64,000 nucleotides of DNA from Euglena gracilis (taxonomy: Eukaryota; Euglenida; Euglenophyceae; Euglenales): assembly GCA_039621445.1 (NCBI GenBank), contig CP154956.1, forward strand, positions 27,782,667 through 27,846,666, given 5' to 3'. Shown piece by piece: positions 32,721-42,252 of the stretch; position 1 is the stretch's first letter; each line of letters starts with the position of its first letter. Position numbers and translations under genes: made by a program. A model generated the notes under the pieces. That model did no database searches, was not told the origin of the DNA, and was given only the letters and a program-made list of their open reading frames with translations.

Positions 32721-34680
32721 GACGAAAGTCGGGGGTTTCACCCCCCCTCCTTCTCGCTTTCCTTGGGGTGGGAAGGAAAGACACTTTGAATCTTTGCAAC
32801 GCAATTGCGATAACACTGTTCGGCAATGCGCATAGGTGGCGTAACGGTATGGAGGAATCTATAACCCATAGATCCTATTCCACCACACCGAGCCCCCCCC
32901 CCCCCACGGTTCTCACCACCGTGAAAGTAAATGGGGGTCCAACACCACTCAAAAAAAATCCTGTCTTGAATGGATAAAAATCAGCCCCCACCCCCCCACG
33001 GTATTCCCAACCATGAAGGGAATGGAGGGTCCATTATCACCAAAAATCCTTTCGGTGATAGATGAAAATCAGCCCCCCCCCCCCCGAGGGGAAGGCCTTG
33101 GGGAAAAGGTTGCCCCCCCCCCCTGGCGTGAGGTGGGCTTGACCTGCCCCCTCCCGAGGGGAAAGACTTGGGGAAAAGATTGCCCACCAGGCGAGAGGTG
33201 GGCTTGACTTGCCCCCCCCCCCCGAAGGGGAAAGCCTTGGGCAACCGCCCCCACCCCCCGGGCAAAGAGAGGGCTTGCCTTGCCCCCCCACGGCGGGGAG
33301 GTTAAAGAAGACAACTCACCTTTTTTTTTTGAAAAAAATAACATAGCCCCCCCCCCCCCCGATCAAGCCGACCGGGGTTTCGGGCCCCACTTGCCCAAAG
33401 GGGGGGGGTATTATTTTATTAACCAATCAAACCAATTGGAGAAAAGGACCCCCGCCCCACGAGTGCCACCGACCCGTGGGAAGGGAAAAGAGGGTGGGAC
33501 CCATTCAAAGCCCACCGCCTTGAAATTTGGGCCACCCCCCCCTTAAAAAATCACAGATTCCTCTTTCGGAACAGGGAGGGTGCAAACAAAGAGTGTGTGG
33601 TGTCGAGGTCAGAAGCACGAATAGAACGGCAAAAATACCATTTCCACTCGTTCACTCCACATACTCCTCGTGCACCGATACCAGAAATCAGCTCCTTCAA
33701 GTAGCTTCTGCTTGTTGATGAAATCTCCGCATAATCCCAGCTTCAGAATTGTAGATGCACCTGAGTAGGTAGACGGATAGTATAACAACGGTCACCGAAG
33801 TTTTCGCCTCGACAAATTTTGTTGATGTTCAAGGCGGCGGTCTTCGGCGTCCTCCTTCCTTCTTGGGTGGTGGTTTGCCTTCCCTTAGTGTGGTGGCAAA
33901 CCATGCACACCGTTATGGGGTGGTTCCTTCCCCCAAATGAAAATTTACCAATGTGGCTTAGCCCGGCCAAACCGACAGGGCTATCCCAAAGCCACATTGT
34001 CATTACCCCCCCCCCCTCCAATACTTGGAGGAGGCTGTCAAAAGAACAAACCCTCGTTTGTTCTTCCGGTGGTTTGTCTTCTTTAAGTTTTTTTGGTGAA
34101 ACTTCCAAACCGGAATCCACCCACAACAACATAAACAAAACGGGTGGCAATCATGCACTCATTCAACATTTTGCTTTTGTTGTTGTTGGCAATGTCCCTT
34201 CCCGTTCCGGGGTGGGATTCTTTGATTGGAAATTATCCACCCGTACAAAAAATAAGATTACCGGCTAGTTTCCTCCTAGCCACGAGAATCTTTCATTCAC
34301 CCTTGAAATCCATTCACGGGAGTTCAATGGAAAATGGCAGAAAAATCAAAAGGGGCAATGAAATATCCTCGATTGCCCACACCATTCTCACCCAAACCAG
34401 GGTGTGGTGGTGATTGAAGATTTCAAGGGAGAAAAAAAAAGAAACCAATGACGAGGAAACTCCCATCATTTTTCCCAGGGCCTAAGCCCTGTGATGGGGT
34501 CCACCTGCATCTGTGAAGGGGCATAGAGTGGGACCTCCCCCTCCCCAGGCGACCACTCCAGGCCCTTTTTCACCTCTCCTTTCCCCCATTTTTCAGGTTG
34601 CCGTTGCCTTTAAATCCTTAGAGACATCTAACGGCAACCCTTTTCCCAGGCAATACGCTATTACGTCACTATTTCACTCC
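32721..34680 (-). other. Spacer between chromodomain and 3' LTR of element A
   Basis: The spacer has C/G-run repeats with GGGGAAGGCCTTGGGGAAAAG-like units (about 33080-33260), a further C run (33344-33360) and T-rich text. A 135-codon minus-strand frame (33743-34150) and an 89-codon + frame (34144-34413) show nothing recognisable. Ty3/gypsy elements often carry an untranslated region here. Confidence 0.5.
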
Positions 34681-34683
34681 TGG

Positions 34684-34911
34684 AAAAAATGTTCCACCGG
34701 TTCCCAATTCGCCTGCTCAATCCCTTGCCACTTCGTTAAGAAACACCTTTTTTCCTTTAACGAACTTGTGGTTTAGGATTTTATCCACTAACCAGGTATC
34801 TGGGGCACCTTCCGCCTCAGGTACCGTCCGCCGGTGGAAAAATAGGGGGATGGGGTTATCAGATGTGGGATCCTCCACATACACCTTCAAAGCCTTCCGA
34901 TGGGCCTTCAT
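34684..34911 (-). pseudogene. Element A chromodomain (one frameshift)
   Basis: The first part reads TWLVDKILNHKFVKGKKVFL, and the second, in the next frame, reads TKWQGIEQANWEPVEHFFQE, ending at TGA. Together they match the V-x-x-I-L-x-H...V-K-W-x-G...W-E-P pattern of chromodomains that chromoviruses place after integrase and that bind modified histones. The shift lies near the run at 34735. Confidence 0.8.
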
Positions 34912-34969
34912 AATATAGGCCGGTTTAACCTCAATTAGGTGGGAATGAATTCCCTCCCTTGCGGTAACC

Positions 34970-35962
34970 TCAACGGGAATCTAATTTTGTGCCACTATCG
35001 GGGGGTCTCAGGTACCACACCAGATTCACCACCTCCAATGGCTCCCAACCGTCTAAACCACGGTTGGCCCGAGCACATTGCTTGGCGTGCAAATTATTCA
35101 TTCTGCCAGACACTACCAAATCAATTTCTCTTTGCCGACAGAAAAATGATCTGGCATCTTCACAATCCCTTAACGGTTCATAAAGTAAACCACCAAATGA
35201 ACGGTGTCGACCGAACAAGGTTTGAAATGGGCTTAGGCAACTCTCCCCCGGCGTATCATGGATACGGTCTAGTGCTTGGGGGAGGGCTTCAACCCAATTC
35301 AACTTGTCCTCGACCTGAATTTTCTGAAGCCGTTCCATTATTTGTTGGCCAGCCCTCTCAGCCCTACCATTCGCCTGGTGATGGTAGGCCTGGGAGTAGG
35401 CTTGCCTAATTCCCATCAAGGCAGACATTGTCTGCCACCAACCGGCGACAAAATGTGAGCCTAGATCGGAAGTAATAATGGATGGGACACCAAAAGGTCT
35501 CCAAGCATGGAACAGCATTTGTTTGGCTGCCCTGGCTCCCATAAATCCTTTTGCTAGGTGGGGGATCGCCACTATCCAACCGGAGTGACGATCCACACAC
35601 ACAAGCATGGAGTCGTAAGAATTCCCTTCCCACTCCACGAGGGGCATGCTAAACATGTCAAGGGCCACCGAATACATTACGGCTGGGGGTATGGGTGTAG
35701 ATTCCTCTAAACCCTTAAGACTCGCCGGCCTTCGGCACGATTGGCAAGTCCCACAAAGGCCCATGACTCCTTTAGCAAATTCTCGAGCGAGTGAGGAGTC
35801 AGCCCAATCATACCTAAGGGACATGCATTCCCATAGCCTTGGGAATCCCACATGCCCTTGGTATGAGTGGTGATCTCGAATGAGTTTTTCTTGGAGAGAG
35901 TTGGGCACACAAAGCTTCCCCTCGAAAAACATTTTGTCACCAAAAACCTTGAGGCCCGGCAC
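34970..35962 (-). CDS. Element A integrase
   Basis: Some 330 open codons begin with a zinc-binding HHCC region (HHSYQGHVGF then CGTCQSC). The DDE core follows: VALDMF (first D), ITSDLGSHF (second D) and ANGRAERAGQQ (E), with LPQALDRIHDTPGESCLSPF downstream, typical of Ty3/gypsy. All three acidic residues are present. It would insert the cDNA. The frame upstream (to 36279) contains proline-rich linker text and reaches the integrase through a frameshift near 35960. Confidence 0.92.
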   Translation of the reverse strand: MPGLKVFGDKMFFEGKLCVPNSLQEKLIRDHHSYQGHVGFPRLWECMSLRYDWADSSLAREFAKGVMGLCGTCQSCRRPASLKGLEESTPIPPAVMYSVALDMFSMPLVEWEGNSYDSMLVCVDRHSGWIVAIPHLAKGFMGARAAKQMLFHAWRPFGVPSIITSDLGSHFVAGWWQTMSALMGIRQAYSQAYHHQANGRAERAGQQIMERLQKIQVEDKLNWVEALPQALDRIHDTPGESCLSPFQTLFGRHRSFGGLLYEPLRDCEDARSFFCRQREIDLVVSGRMNNLHAKQCARANRGLDGWEPLEVVNLVWYLRPPDSGTKLDSR

Positions 35963-36604
35963 CTGTTTTTAAGGCCCGGCACCTTTGAATCCTGGGTAGC
36001 CTGAAAAATTGGTGACCAACAGGGACATTTTAGATATTCCTCCTTCCACGATAAATCCCACACAAAAAAAGGGGGATGGGTGAGGAATCGGTTGTAGATG
36101 TAGCTCCCCCCCCCACCACTCAAACCACCTGAAGACAACACAGGTGATTCTCGGTCTGCCCCAGGTACCTCAGTGGAAGCCGCAGCAGCAGGTTCAGGGG
36201 TTGGCGTCGTTGGCGAAGCTGGTATAGAAGTGGGTGTCAATGGAAAATGCTCCCCCCTTGGCTCTTGGACCTCCTCCACTAGACTTGTCTCATTCCCAAA
36301 CTCATCAACCCGAATTGAGAATGAAACATGTTTTCCTTTTTATACTTTGGGGGTGGAGGTTGAAACCAATCCCTTGGGTTTTGTTCCTCCAAGTGGTTCT
36401 GACTTCCTGTCCCCCGGTCGTGTGCACCGTCCACCCGTGTCCCCGGACCCTGTGGTAGCAACACCCCGTGTGGTGACTCCACGAATGTATGTGTTGGCTG
36501 TGGTTGGTTGGTCCACCAACCGTAGCCACATACATTCGGCTTCCTGCAATTTTTCTGTTTGAACGATTTCCCTCACTTCCTCGGTGTCAAGGGCTGAACC
36601 ATGG
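35963..36604 (-). other. Linker region between RNase H and integrase of element A
   Basis: A minus-strand frame ending at 35707 and opening at 36279 gives proline/threonine-rich text, then WDLSWKEEYLKCPCWSPIF, which leads toward the integrase. An inverted pair at about 36481-36538 (CGAATGTATGTG ... CACATACATTCG) forms a hairpin. No gene was recognised. Confidence 0.45.
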
Positions 36605-36654
36605 CTTAAAAACGTGTTCAGCCCGCCAAATGCCTGCCCTGAAATTCGTGGTCA

Positions 36655-36812
36655 TGAACACGTTTTCAATGAGGGCATCTGTGGCAATGACACGTTTTCA
36701 ATTAAGGCATCTGTGGTTAGGCACGTTTTCAATGAGGACATCTGTGGCAATGACACGTTTTCGATTAAGGCATCTGTGTTCAGGCACGTTTTCAATGAGG
36801 GCATATGTGGCA
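36655..36812. repeat. Minisatellite, about 30-bp half-units, first array
   Basis: There are five alternating units of CACGTTTTCAATGAGGGCAT and CACGTTTTCAATTAAGGCAT, each followed by CTGTGG and a short variable spacer. The same two unit types recur at 37532-37675 in the same orientation. Confidence 0.88.
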
Positions 36813-37042
36813 ACCCTAAGTAAGAAGCAAAAAACGCTGTCACGAAAAATCAGCGGGCGGTTGAGAGGCCGGGTGGTCCTCAACGAGTGAGGCAGGTCGG
36901 AGGCACTCTACAACACAACAGAAGGCTAGGTTGCCTTGGAGCACAACGACACGGAGTGGCGGACATCACGGAACACGACACGCTTTACACAAAAAAGAGC
37001 CATACTTTGGTGGCCGCCGCAAACCTTGGCGTCACACAGGCA

Positions 37043-37501
37043 TCACATGCAACTTTGTTCAGCTCCACACAATTTGGATTTTTGGGAATGGCAGAGAAGA
37101 AAAGAGGTTGCCGAACGATTCCATGAAACGAACAAAGTTCCCGACTGCTGCTCACGTTGAGCCACACATTGTTCAATGACGCTCGCCTCATCGAACAACA
37201 GGCTGGGTTCCAGCTCCCATCCCGTCCAGGCAACAAAGAAAGCATCCAGCTCAGGATAAGAGGCTTGCCGATGTTGACATAGTTTGGCGAACTCCAAACA
37301 GTTGGCAACAGCAGCAAGCTCTGCACCTACGGAGCTGGACTTTTTCTTTGTGTTGCCCTGTGCCAGCAACGTGCCATGAAGGGGGTCAACCTTCGGCTTC
37401 TTGGCATCCTGCTGGTATACCGCGAGAGCAGCCATGAACAGTTCCGTCCTAGGGGGAGGTGGCAAAAGACCATTCACAAAGTTAGCCGTGAGGTTAGCCA
37501 T
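37043..37501 (-). CDS. Unrecognised 152-codon frame inside the inverted-repeat insertion
   Basis: ATG-initiated, it starts MANLTANFVNGLLPPPPRTE and continues with ELAAVANCLEFAKLC and FFVAWTGWELEPSLL. The composition is protein-like rather than repeat-like. No domain was recognised. It lies between the two minisatellite arrays and is the only candidate gene of the insertion. It could be a captured host fragment. Confidence 0.4.
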   Translation of the reverse strand: MANLTANFVNGLLPPPPRTELFMAALAVYQQDAKKPKVDPLHGTLLAQGNTKKKSSSVGAELAAVANCLEFAKLCQHRQASYPELDAFFVAWTGWELEPSLLFDEASVIEQCVAQREQQSGTLFVSWNRSATSFLLCHSQKSKLCGAEQSCM

Positions 37502-37531
37502 AGTGGGAGGGCTGCGGAAAAAGGGGGGGTG

Positions 37532-37675
37532 ACACGTTTTCAATGAGGGAATTTGTGGCAATGACACGTTTTCAATTAAGGCATCTGTGGTTAGGAACGT
37601 TTCAATGAGGGCATCTGTGGCAATGACACGTTTTCGATTAAGGCATCTGTGTTCAGGCATGTTTTCAATGAGGGC
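37532..37675. repeat. Minisatellite, second array
   Basis: There are five more units of the CACGTTTTCAATGAGGG / CACGTTTTCAATTAAGG type in the same orientation as the array at 36655-36812. Confidence 0.88.
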
Positions 37676-37784
37676 GCCGTTTTTTGGGTCCTAATTTCAC
37701 AAATTCGCGTTTTTAACCCCTTGCGTGAATCATGACCACGAATTTTAGGGCAGGCATTTGGCGGGCTCTGAACACGTTTTTAAA

Positions 37785-37889
37785 CAAATTGTGGCTGAGC
37801 CCAGATTTCAGCCTGAAAACGTGTTCAGGGGGCCCGTTCGGGGGGCTGAACACGTTTTCAGGCTGAAATCTGGGCTCAGCCACAATTTG
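37785..37889. repeat. Perfect 44-bp palindrome with 17-bp spacer
   Basis: The arm 37785-37828 (starting CAAATTGTGGCTGAGCCCAG) is exactly reverse-complemented at 37846-37889. The spacer GGGGCCCGTTCGGGGG is GC-rich. It directly adjoins the right end of the inverted-repeat insertion and shares its ACACGTTTT motif. Confidence 0.95.
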
Positions 37890-38386
37890 TGTATAGAAGT
37901 GTCCTTCAAGGCTTGGGAGGCCGGGTAAGCCCATCTTGACAACAAATCGGCTATGGTATTCTCCCGCCCCGGGATATACCAAACCGACAGGTCAAATTTG
38001 GATAAAATCTGATGCCACCTAGCCCTTCTCCCAATGGGACCACTTGGTGTATCTAGAACCTCTCTATTCCAAGATTCTAGAGCCTTGTGGTCAGTGAGAA
38101 CCAGGACGAGCTGCAACCCAATCCATGATTCCCACTGTTGTAAGGCTAGGATTATGGCATAAGTCTCCTGTTCCCTAGGTACCCAGATTCTTTGGCTGCC
38201 CGTCAGCTTCCTAGTCATGAAGGCGACAGGCACAGTACGCTTGGCCCGTACGTCTTCAGGAGTAGGAGCCCTATCCTCCCCAACCAATTGTTCAAGGGTG
38301 GCGCCAACCGCATACTGGCTGGCATCCACTCCGAAAACAAATGGTTTGTCTGGCTTAACGTGTTGCAAAATTAATTCACTGCACAA
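37890..38386 (-). CDS. Element A RNase H domain
   Basis: The read gives FVFGVDASQYAVGATLEQLV (first D), FMTRKLTGSQRIWVPREQET, IILALQQWESWI, LVLTDHKALES (D) and IPGRENTIADLLSRW, the standard Ty3/gypsy RNase H which removes RNA from the hybrid. The frame continues into the adjacent palindrome and stops at 37808, where the insertion cuts off the link to integrase. Confidence 0.88.
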
Positions 38387-38389
38387 CGG

Positions 38390-38700
38390 TTATTTAATTT
38401 TTTCAAATGCCTCAATGTGGGATGGTTCCCAAGAAATCCTATTCTTGGAACCCTTCTTGCCGTCCACTCGAGAAACTTTGAGCTTATCCTGAAGGCAAGC
38501 GACAATGTGGGCGTAATCCTTCACATAGGAGCTGTAATAATTTGTGAACCTCAAAAAGGCACGTAGAAGCGTGTTTTTTTGGGGTAGCTCCCATTTTTCA
38601 ATGGCCATTAGCTTTCCAGGGGATGGTTTTCTTACCCCACCACCCAGAACATGGCCACAAAACTCAACTTCTTTTACGAAAAGACGGAATTTTCTTTTGT
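38390..38700 (-). pseudogene. Element A RT thumb remnant; fingers and palm deleted
   Basis: FVADKRKFRLFVKEVEFCGH, then KLMAIEKWELPQKNTLLRAF and NYYSSYVKDYA, are the end of a Ty3/gypsy RT. Immediately upstream the frame is YGYAQIPLKEGAAPTG, the start of the RT. The whole fingers-palm part with the YxDD site, about 190 codons in the family, is absent at about 38700. Confidence 0.85.
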
Positions 38701-39116
38701 CGGCTACAAATCTGTCTTTTCGTAAAACTTCCTGTGGGTGCAGCCCCCTCCTTCAGAGGAATCTGGGCGTAACCATAAGGTCCCCGAACGGGAGGGTAAG
38801 GGGGTACCTCCATACCCAACACCTCCCCTTCAAAATCCTGAAAATTTTTATTCCGAAATGCTACCACCCTGGGGTCCTCCTCAACCGAGTCGCGAGCCTG
38901 GATTATGGAATTCACTGCCTTGTCATCGGCTGGCGAATCGGTGAGATGCTTGGCTGTGGTATGCAATTCCTTCTGGCCAAGGAATTTTGGTTGCATATCA
39001 AAGCCTTGCAAGGGTAGGTACAAATTCATTTTTTGCAGGTCCAACCACACTTTTTCATTTTCAAGGGACTCAGTGGTTGGTGCGTGCACAGGGGATTCAC
39101 CGGAGTCAGAAATCAC
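38664..39116 (-). CDS. Element A protease-RT linker
   Basis: A 150-codon frame shows QARDSVEEDPRVVAFRNK and VPPYPPVRGPYGYAQIPLKE. The last part matches the entry of Ty3/gypsy RTs. No enzyme motif lies in the linker itself. Confidence 0.6.
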   Translation of the reverse strand: MISDSGESPVHAPTTESLENEKVWLDLQKMNLYLPLQGFDMQPKFLGQKELHTTAKHLTDSPADDKAVNSIIQARDSVEEDPRVVAFRNKNFQDFEGEVLGMEVPPYPPVRGPYGYAQIPLKEGAAPTGSFTKRQICSRQKKIPSFRKRS

Positions 39117-39197
39117 AACCCCAATTCTTTTTTGTGAATTTCTTCCCCTTATGGGATTTCCTTTTCTGATTTCTTGTATCCCACCCGTACAAGAAAG

Positions 39198-39740
39198 TCA
39201 GATTAGGATTGTCAAAAACCAAAGCCTTATGGTGTGGGAACACACACAAACATGTTTGGCTAACCATGGAAATGATAATATAGCATCTACCTCAATAACC
39301 GCGAGATAGAATTCCCATTCGAGGTACAAGGCCTGGGTGCCCCCCTGCCCCGTACCCGTGCGTTGAAAACCCAACTCCATTTTAATACACTGGTCGCCCC
39401 ACAAAACACATTGGCCGTTGGCAGCCACCAGCCGAATAGGCATTCGTTGTGACCTAGCCAAATGTTTTGGGACGATGGAACGTTTGACCAGGTTCACCTG
39501 GGCTCCCGTGTCCACCAAAACTTTGAGCTGCTTGGTATCTCCGTTAGGGAGATACGTCTGTGATAGCATCAAAAGGTGCAGCTCGTTTTCAATGGGCAAC
39601 ACCTGATTAACCTTCAGGGTGTTGGCCAAATGACAACAACGGTCTGCAATTTCCCATTCCTCAAAACCCTGGGAATCTTGGGAAATTTCTTTGGGATGCC
39701 CCACCAGAAAATGCCCAGCACTTAGGAGATAATCAACCAC
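39198..39740 (-). CDS. Element A aspartic protease
   Basis: The frame contains LKVLVDTGAQVNLVKRSIVP, the D-T-G-A active site of a retropepsin (39502-39522 region), with IRLVAANGQCVLWGD downstream and an I-L-S-F-P-W-L-A flap-end-like motif. It would cleave the polyprotein. The beginning overlaps the end of the methyltransferase region and has WLIISAG-like text. Confidence 0.85.
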   Translation of the reverse strand: MVDYLLSAGHFLVGHPKEISQDSQGFEEWEIADRCCHLANTLKVNQVLPIENELHLLMLSQTYLPNGDTKQLKVLVDTGAQVNLVKRSIVPKHLARSQRMPIRLVAANGQCVLWGDQCIKMELGFQRTGTGQGGTQALYLEWEFYLAVIEVDAILSFPWLAKHVCVCSHTIRLWFLTILI

Positions 39741-40476
39741 CAGGGGGGTATCCTTCCTTTTTGTCGCGGGATAAACTTCATTTTCCTGCCCCCCAACAAT
39801 TCACGGTGCCGGAACTGCCCATTGTCCCCCATCACCAGGTTAGGACATGATTCGCCATCACAACAACACCGACCGTAATTGTGAAATGGCTGGGCAGCAC
39901 CAGAAAAGTGTGGGCTTTTTATAACCCCAATCCGAAAACTGACAATAATCAGTGTCGATATAGGGCAGTTTTTTCACCACCTCACTATTTCGCAAAAGAC
40001 CAGTGCGGGGGTTCTCCAACCACCACAACTTTGACTGAAAATAGTTTATAATTTCCAGGGTTTTCTCCACCAGGGTATCCGCATGGGAGAAATCCCTCGG
40101 CCTGGGGTTATAAGCTGTGTAATAAATATTACAGGGGGGACTAGCGGCAATAACCTCAAAAAATCCAACCGGGTATCGCCTGTAGTCCCAGGTAAAAATG
40201 TCTGTGTGGGGGTGGAAGTCCGTCCAAGGAGCATTTTAAACTGACAGAACTTCATACCCCCCGTTCTGCCAACCGCCTCCCCACCGAACCTGTGCCAGCG
40301 AATAAATCCAATGCCTGGGGTCGCTGAGCTGATGGTTGGGGGTTGGGCTGTGGCAGATTTGAGTGCAAAACGGGAACCCTTGAATATTTTCCTTCCCTCC
40401 AGGAGTATCGGGTCCGATTCAAAAATCTGGGGGGCTGGTCCAAAGAATTTTTTTCACCACACCCTGAATAAGCCAT
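39741..40476 (-). pseudogene. Cytosine-5 DNA methyltransferase domain captured by element A
   Basis: The 40476-40252 frame ends ALDLFAGTGSVGRRLAERG, the AdoMet-binding motif I (F-x-G-x-G). The domain resumes in the next frame as DIFTWDYRRYPVGFFEVIAA, SPPCNIYYTA (motif IV with the catalytic Pro-Cys, 40131-40145), ADTLVEKTLEIINYF, WWLENPRTGLL (motif VI E-N-P, 40006-40020), LPYIDTDYCQFSDWGYKKPT and a cysteine-rich end, with RIPPWWLI matching the usual R-x-I-P-x-x-L close. A frameshift at a six-C run (about 40257) and an in-frame TAA at about 40223 break it. It sits between the gag zinc knuckle and the protease. An intact version would methylate cytosine in DNA. Confidence 0.87.
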
Positions 40477-40528
40477 AAAATCCTGTACAGCTCAGTTTCT
40501 CGAATCAGAAATATTTACACTGTTTTCC

Positions 40529-41261
40529 TCACAGGGGGAAGAGACACGGCCATGGGCAGCCCCCCCCCTTCCCAAACTGCCCCTGGCCCCCCTTTTGGGC
40601 CGCAGGGGGAGAAGAGGTGGGCCCTCCCCCCTTTGACCATGCACCCCCCTTGCCGGAGGAATTTCTCTGAGTGGCTTGCTGCCCTTTACCCTTGGGCTTC
40701 CCCTTGCCTTTTCCATTATTTTGCCCAAAATCCTTAGATTTAGCAAGGGTCTCACTCAGCGGTTTGTCACACTCATAAAAATAATGTCCGCACTCCCCAC
40801 AGTTGAAGCATGGGAATGGCGACCTGCCCCGACCCGATGCCTGCGAGGTCCAGGTCTGCCCCCCTTTGCCTTGCTGGGCTGGGGGTGTTGGACTTTGGGT
40901 CCGTGGCCATGAAGCTGCACCTGGGCCGCGAAGGTGAAGATGGGGACCTGCCACGCGGGGCTGGCTGGGCTGCCCCCTTATCCCCTTTCGCAGCTGGCTC
41001 TGGGGCAGATTTTGAGGTGTGACCCTCCGGCTGCTGGTGCTGACATGGATGTTGGGGACACCGGGGGGTTTGGCCTCTTTTCAACACCTGTTTTATCCCT
41101 GAGCCTTTTGTTGTCGATTTGCTGAATAATCTGGGAAAATGGTGCTGATTCAAAGCCAAATCCTGCTTCTCCCGAAGAGCTAACTTGCCCTCGGCAAAAT
41201 CAAACATTTCCTCAACGGTCATTAGTTGTTCCACCAATTCGGCGTTGAGGAAATTTTCCAC
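40529..41261 (-). CDS. Element A nucleocapsid region with CCHC zinc knuckle (frameshifted)
   Basis: The frames 41261-40773 and 40954-40529 overlap. The first has LMTVEEMFDFAEGKLALREK, the usual text just after capsid, then a P/S/Q-rich stretch. The second contains CFNCGECGHYFYEC, a C-x2-C-x4-H-x4-C knuckle, followed by GKGKGKPKGKGQQ. It would bind the element RNA. Confidence 0.85.
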
Positions 41262-41264
41262 TCC

Positions 41265-42119
41265 CTACAATTTCCTTCCATTTACGGCTGTTAAATTCAG
41301 TGCCTCCTCCGAAGAACTCAAATAAATAAGGCAAATGGCACCAGGGTTTTTGATAACCACCTTCCGTGGATAAATCCCCCCAGGGATCTGGCTCGCACTC
41401 CCTTTAATCCCATCCACCGTGGGATTTGGTATCCCTGTGAGCCTGACAATGGGTTGTTTACGGGCTCGGTTATCCTCCTCTTCTGTGCAAAACCTGCTTA
41501 AAAAAGGAGGAATTCTTTCCAAAAATAATCTCCGAGCCACCCCGGCTGTGGCATCCTTAACATGGTGCCAGGCACTGCGAAATTTAATGCAAAATTCTTG
41601 CAGATCAGCCCGGGTAATTTTTCCTTCGTTTACCACAGTTACCTCCTGCCATATTTTCCGAGCCGTCAGCCCCTTACTCGAGGCATAACGGTTCTGGAAT
41701 TGGGCTAATATGGTGGGGTAACTTAATTTAGCTCCATGCAGCCGATAGAGCCTGATTTCCTCCCTTAATATGGGTCCTAAACATGCCTCAAAAACCTGCA
41801 GCATTTGCAAATCAGAATACGGTTTGCCTGATGTCAACCTGTCCCAGTAAAGATTCCAACCTACTTCAAAATCTTGCCAGGAAATGCTGCCCGATTCATC
41901 AAGATGGGGCTTAGCACCTGCCTGAAAAAACTCAAAAGCTACTGGGTCACCGATAAAAGGAAAACCCAACCCGTGTCCTGGGTTGGCTGCAGCCCCCCCT
42001 GTCCCGATAGGCCTGATCGAGAAAGCAGGGGCTGCAGAAATATGTGGGGGGGACACACAATGACACAGAAGAAACCAATGCCGTGTCTTGCATGTCCTCC
42101 AAAACAAATCCACCCTCAA
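41265..42119 (-). CDS. Element A capsid (retrotransposon gag) domain
   Basis: The 284-codon frame contains ISWQDFEVGWNLYWDRL, ACLGPILREEIRLYRLHGAK, RKIWQEVTVVNEGKITRADL, EFCIKFRSAWHHVKDATAGV and RRLFLERIPPFLSRFC. The W-x-x-F...R...F-x-x-F-x-x-A-W pattern matches gag capsid of Ty3/gypsy-like elements. It assembles the particle. Confidence 0.8.
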   Translation of the reverse strand: MRVDLFWRTCKTRHWFLLCHCVSPPHISAAPAFSIRPIGTGGAAANPGHGLGFPFIGDPVAFEFFQAGAKPHLDESGSISWQDFEVGWNLYWDRLTSGKPYSDLQMLQVFEACLGPILREEIRLYRLHGAKLSYPTILAQFQNRYASSKGLTARKIWQEVTVVNEGKITRADLQEFCIKFRSAWHHVKDATAGVARRLFLERIPPFLSRFCTEEEDNRARKQPIVRLTGIPNPTVDGIKGSASQIPGGIYPRKVVIKNPGAICLIYLSSSEEALNLTAVNGRKL

Positions 42120-42252
42120 TACCTAAGGGAGGGGAAATGTTTGAAACTGCATATTTATAATGCAAAACATTCAGATCTGAAAACGCTGGGTCAGCACTTG
42201 GCACCGTGCTGGCCAGTGGGCTGTGATGAGGCGTTGCATAAATAATCTGATC

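Larger units (their letters stand above)
36608..37781. mobile_element. Inverted-repeat insertion inside element A pol
   Basis: Ends of about 50 bp are near-perfect inverted repeats (36608-36657, starting AAAAACGTGTTCAGCCCGCC, and 37730-37781). Inside lie two arrays of an ACACGTTTTCAATGAGGGC / ATCTGTGGC minisatellite (36655-36812 and 37532-37675), and between them a 152-codon minus-strand frame. It splits RNase H from integrase. It resembles a non-autonomous DNA transposon, but no transposase was recognised. Confidence 0.7.

Noticed and set aside
36655-37675. Spaced repeats that could suggest a CRISPR array
   Set aside because: The units are adjacent minisatellite variants without unique spacers, in eukaryotic retroelement DNA, and no cas-like gene is present.
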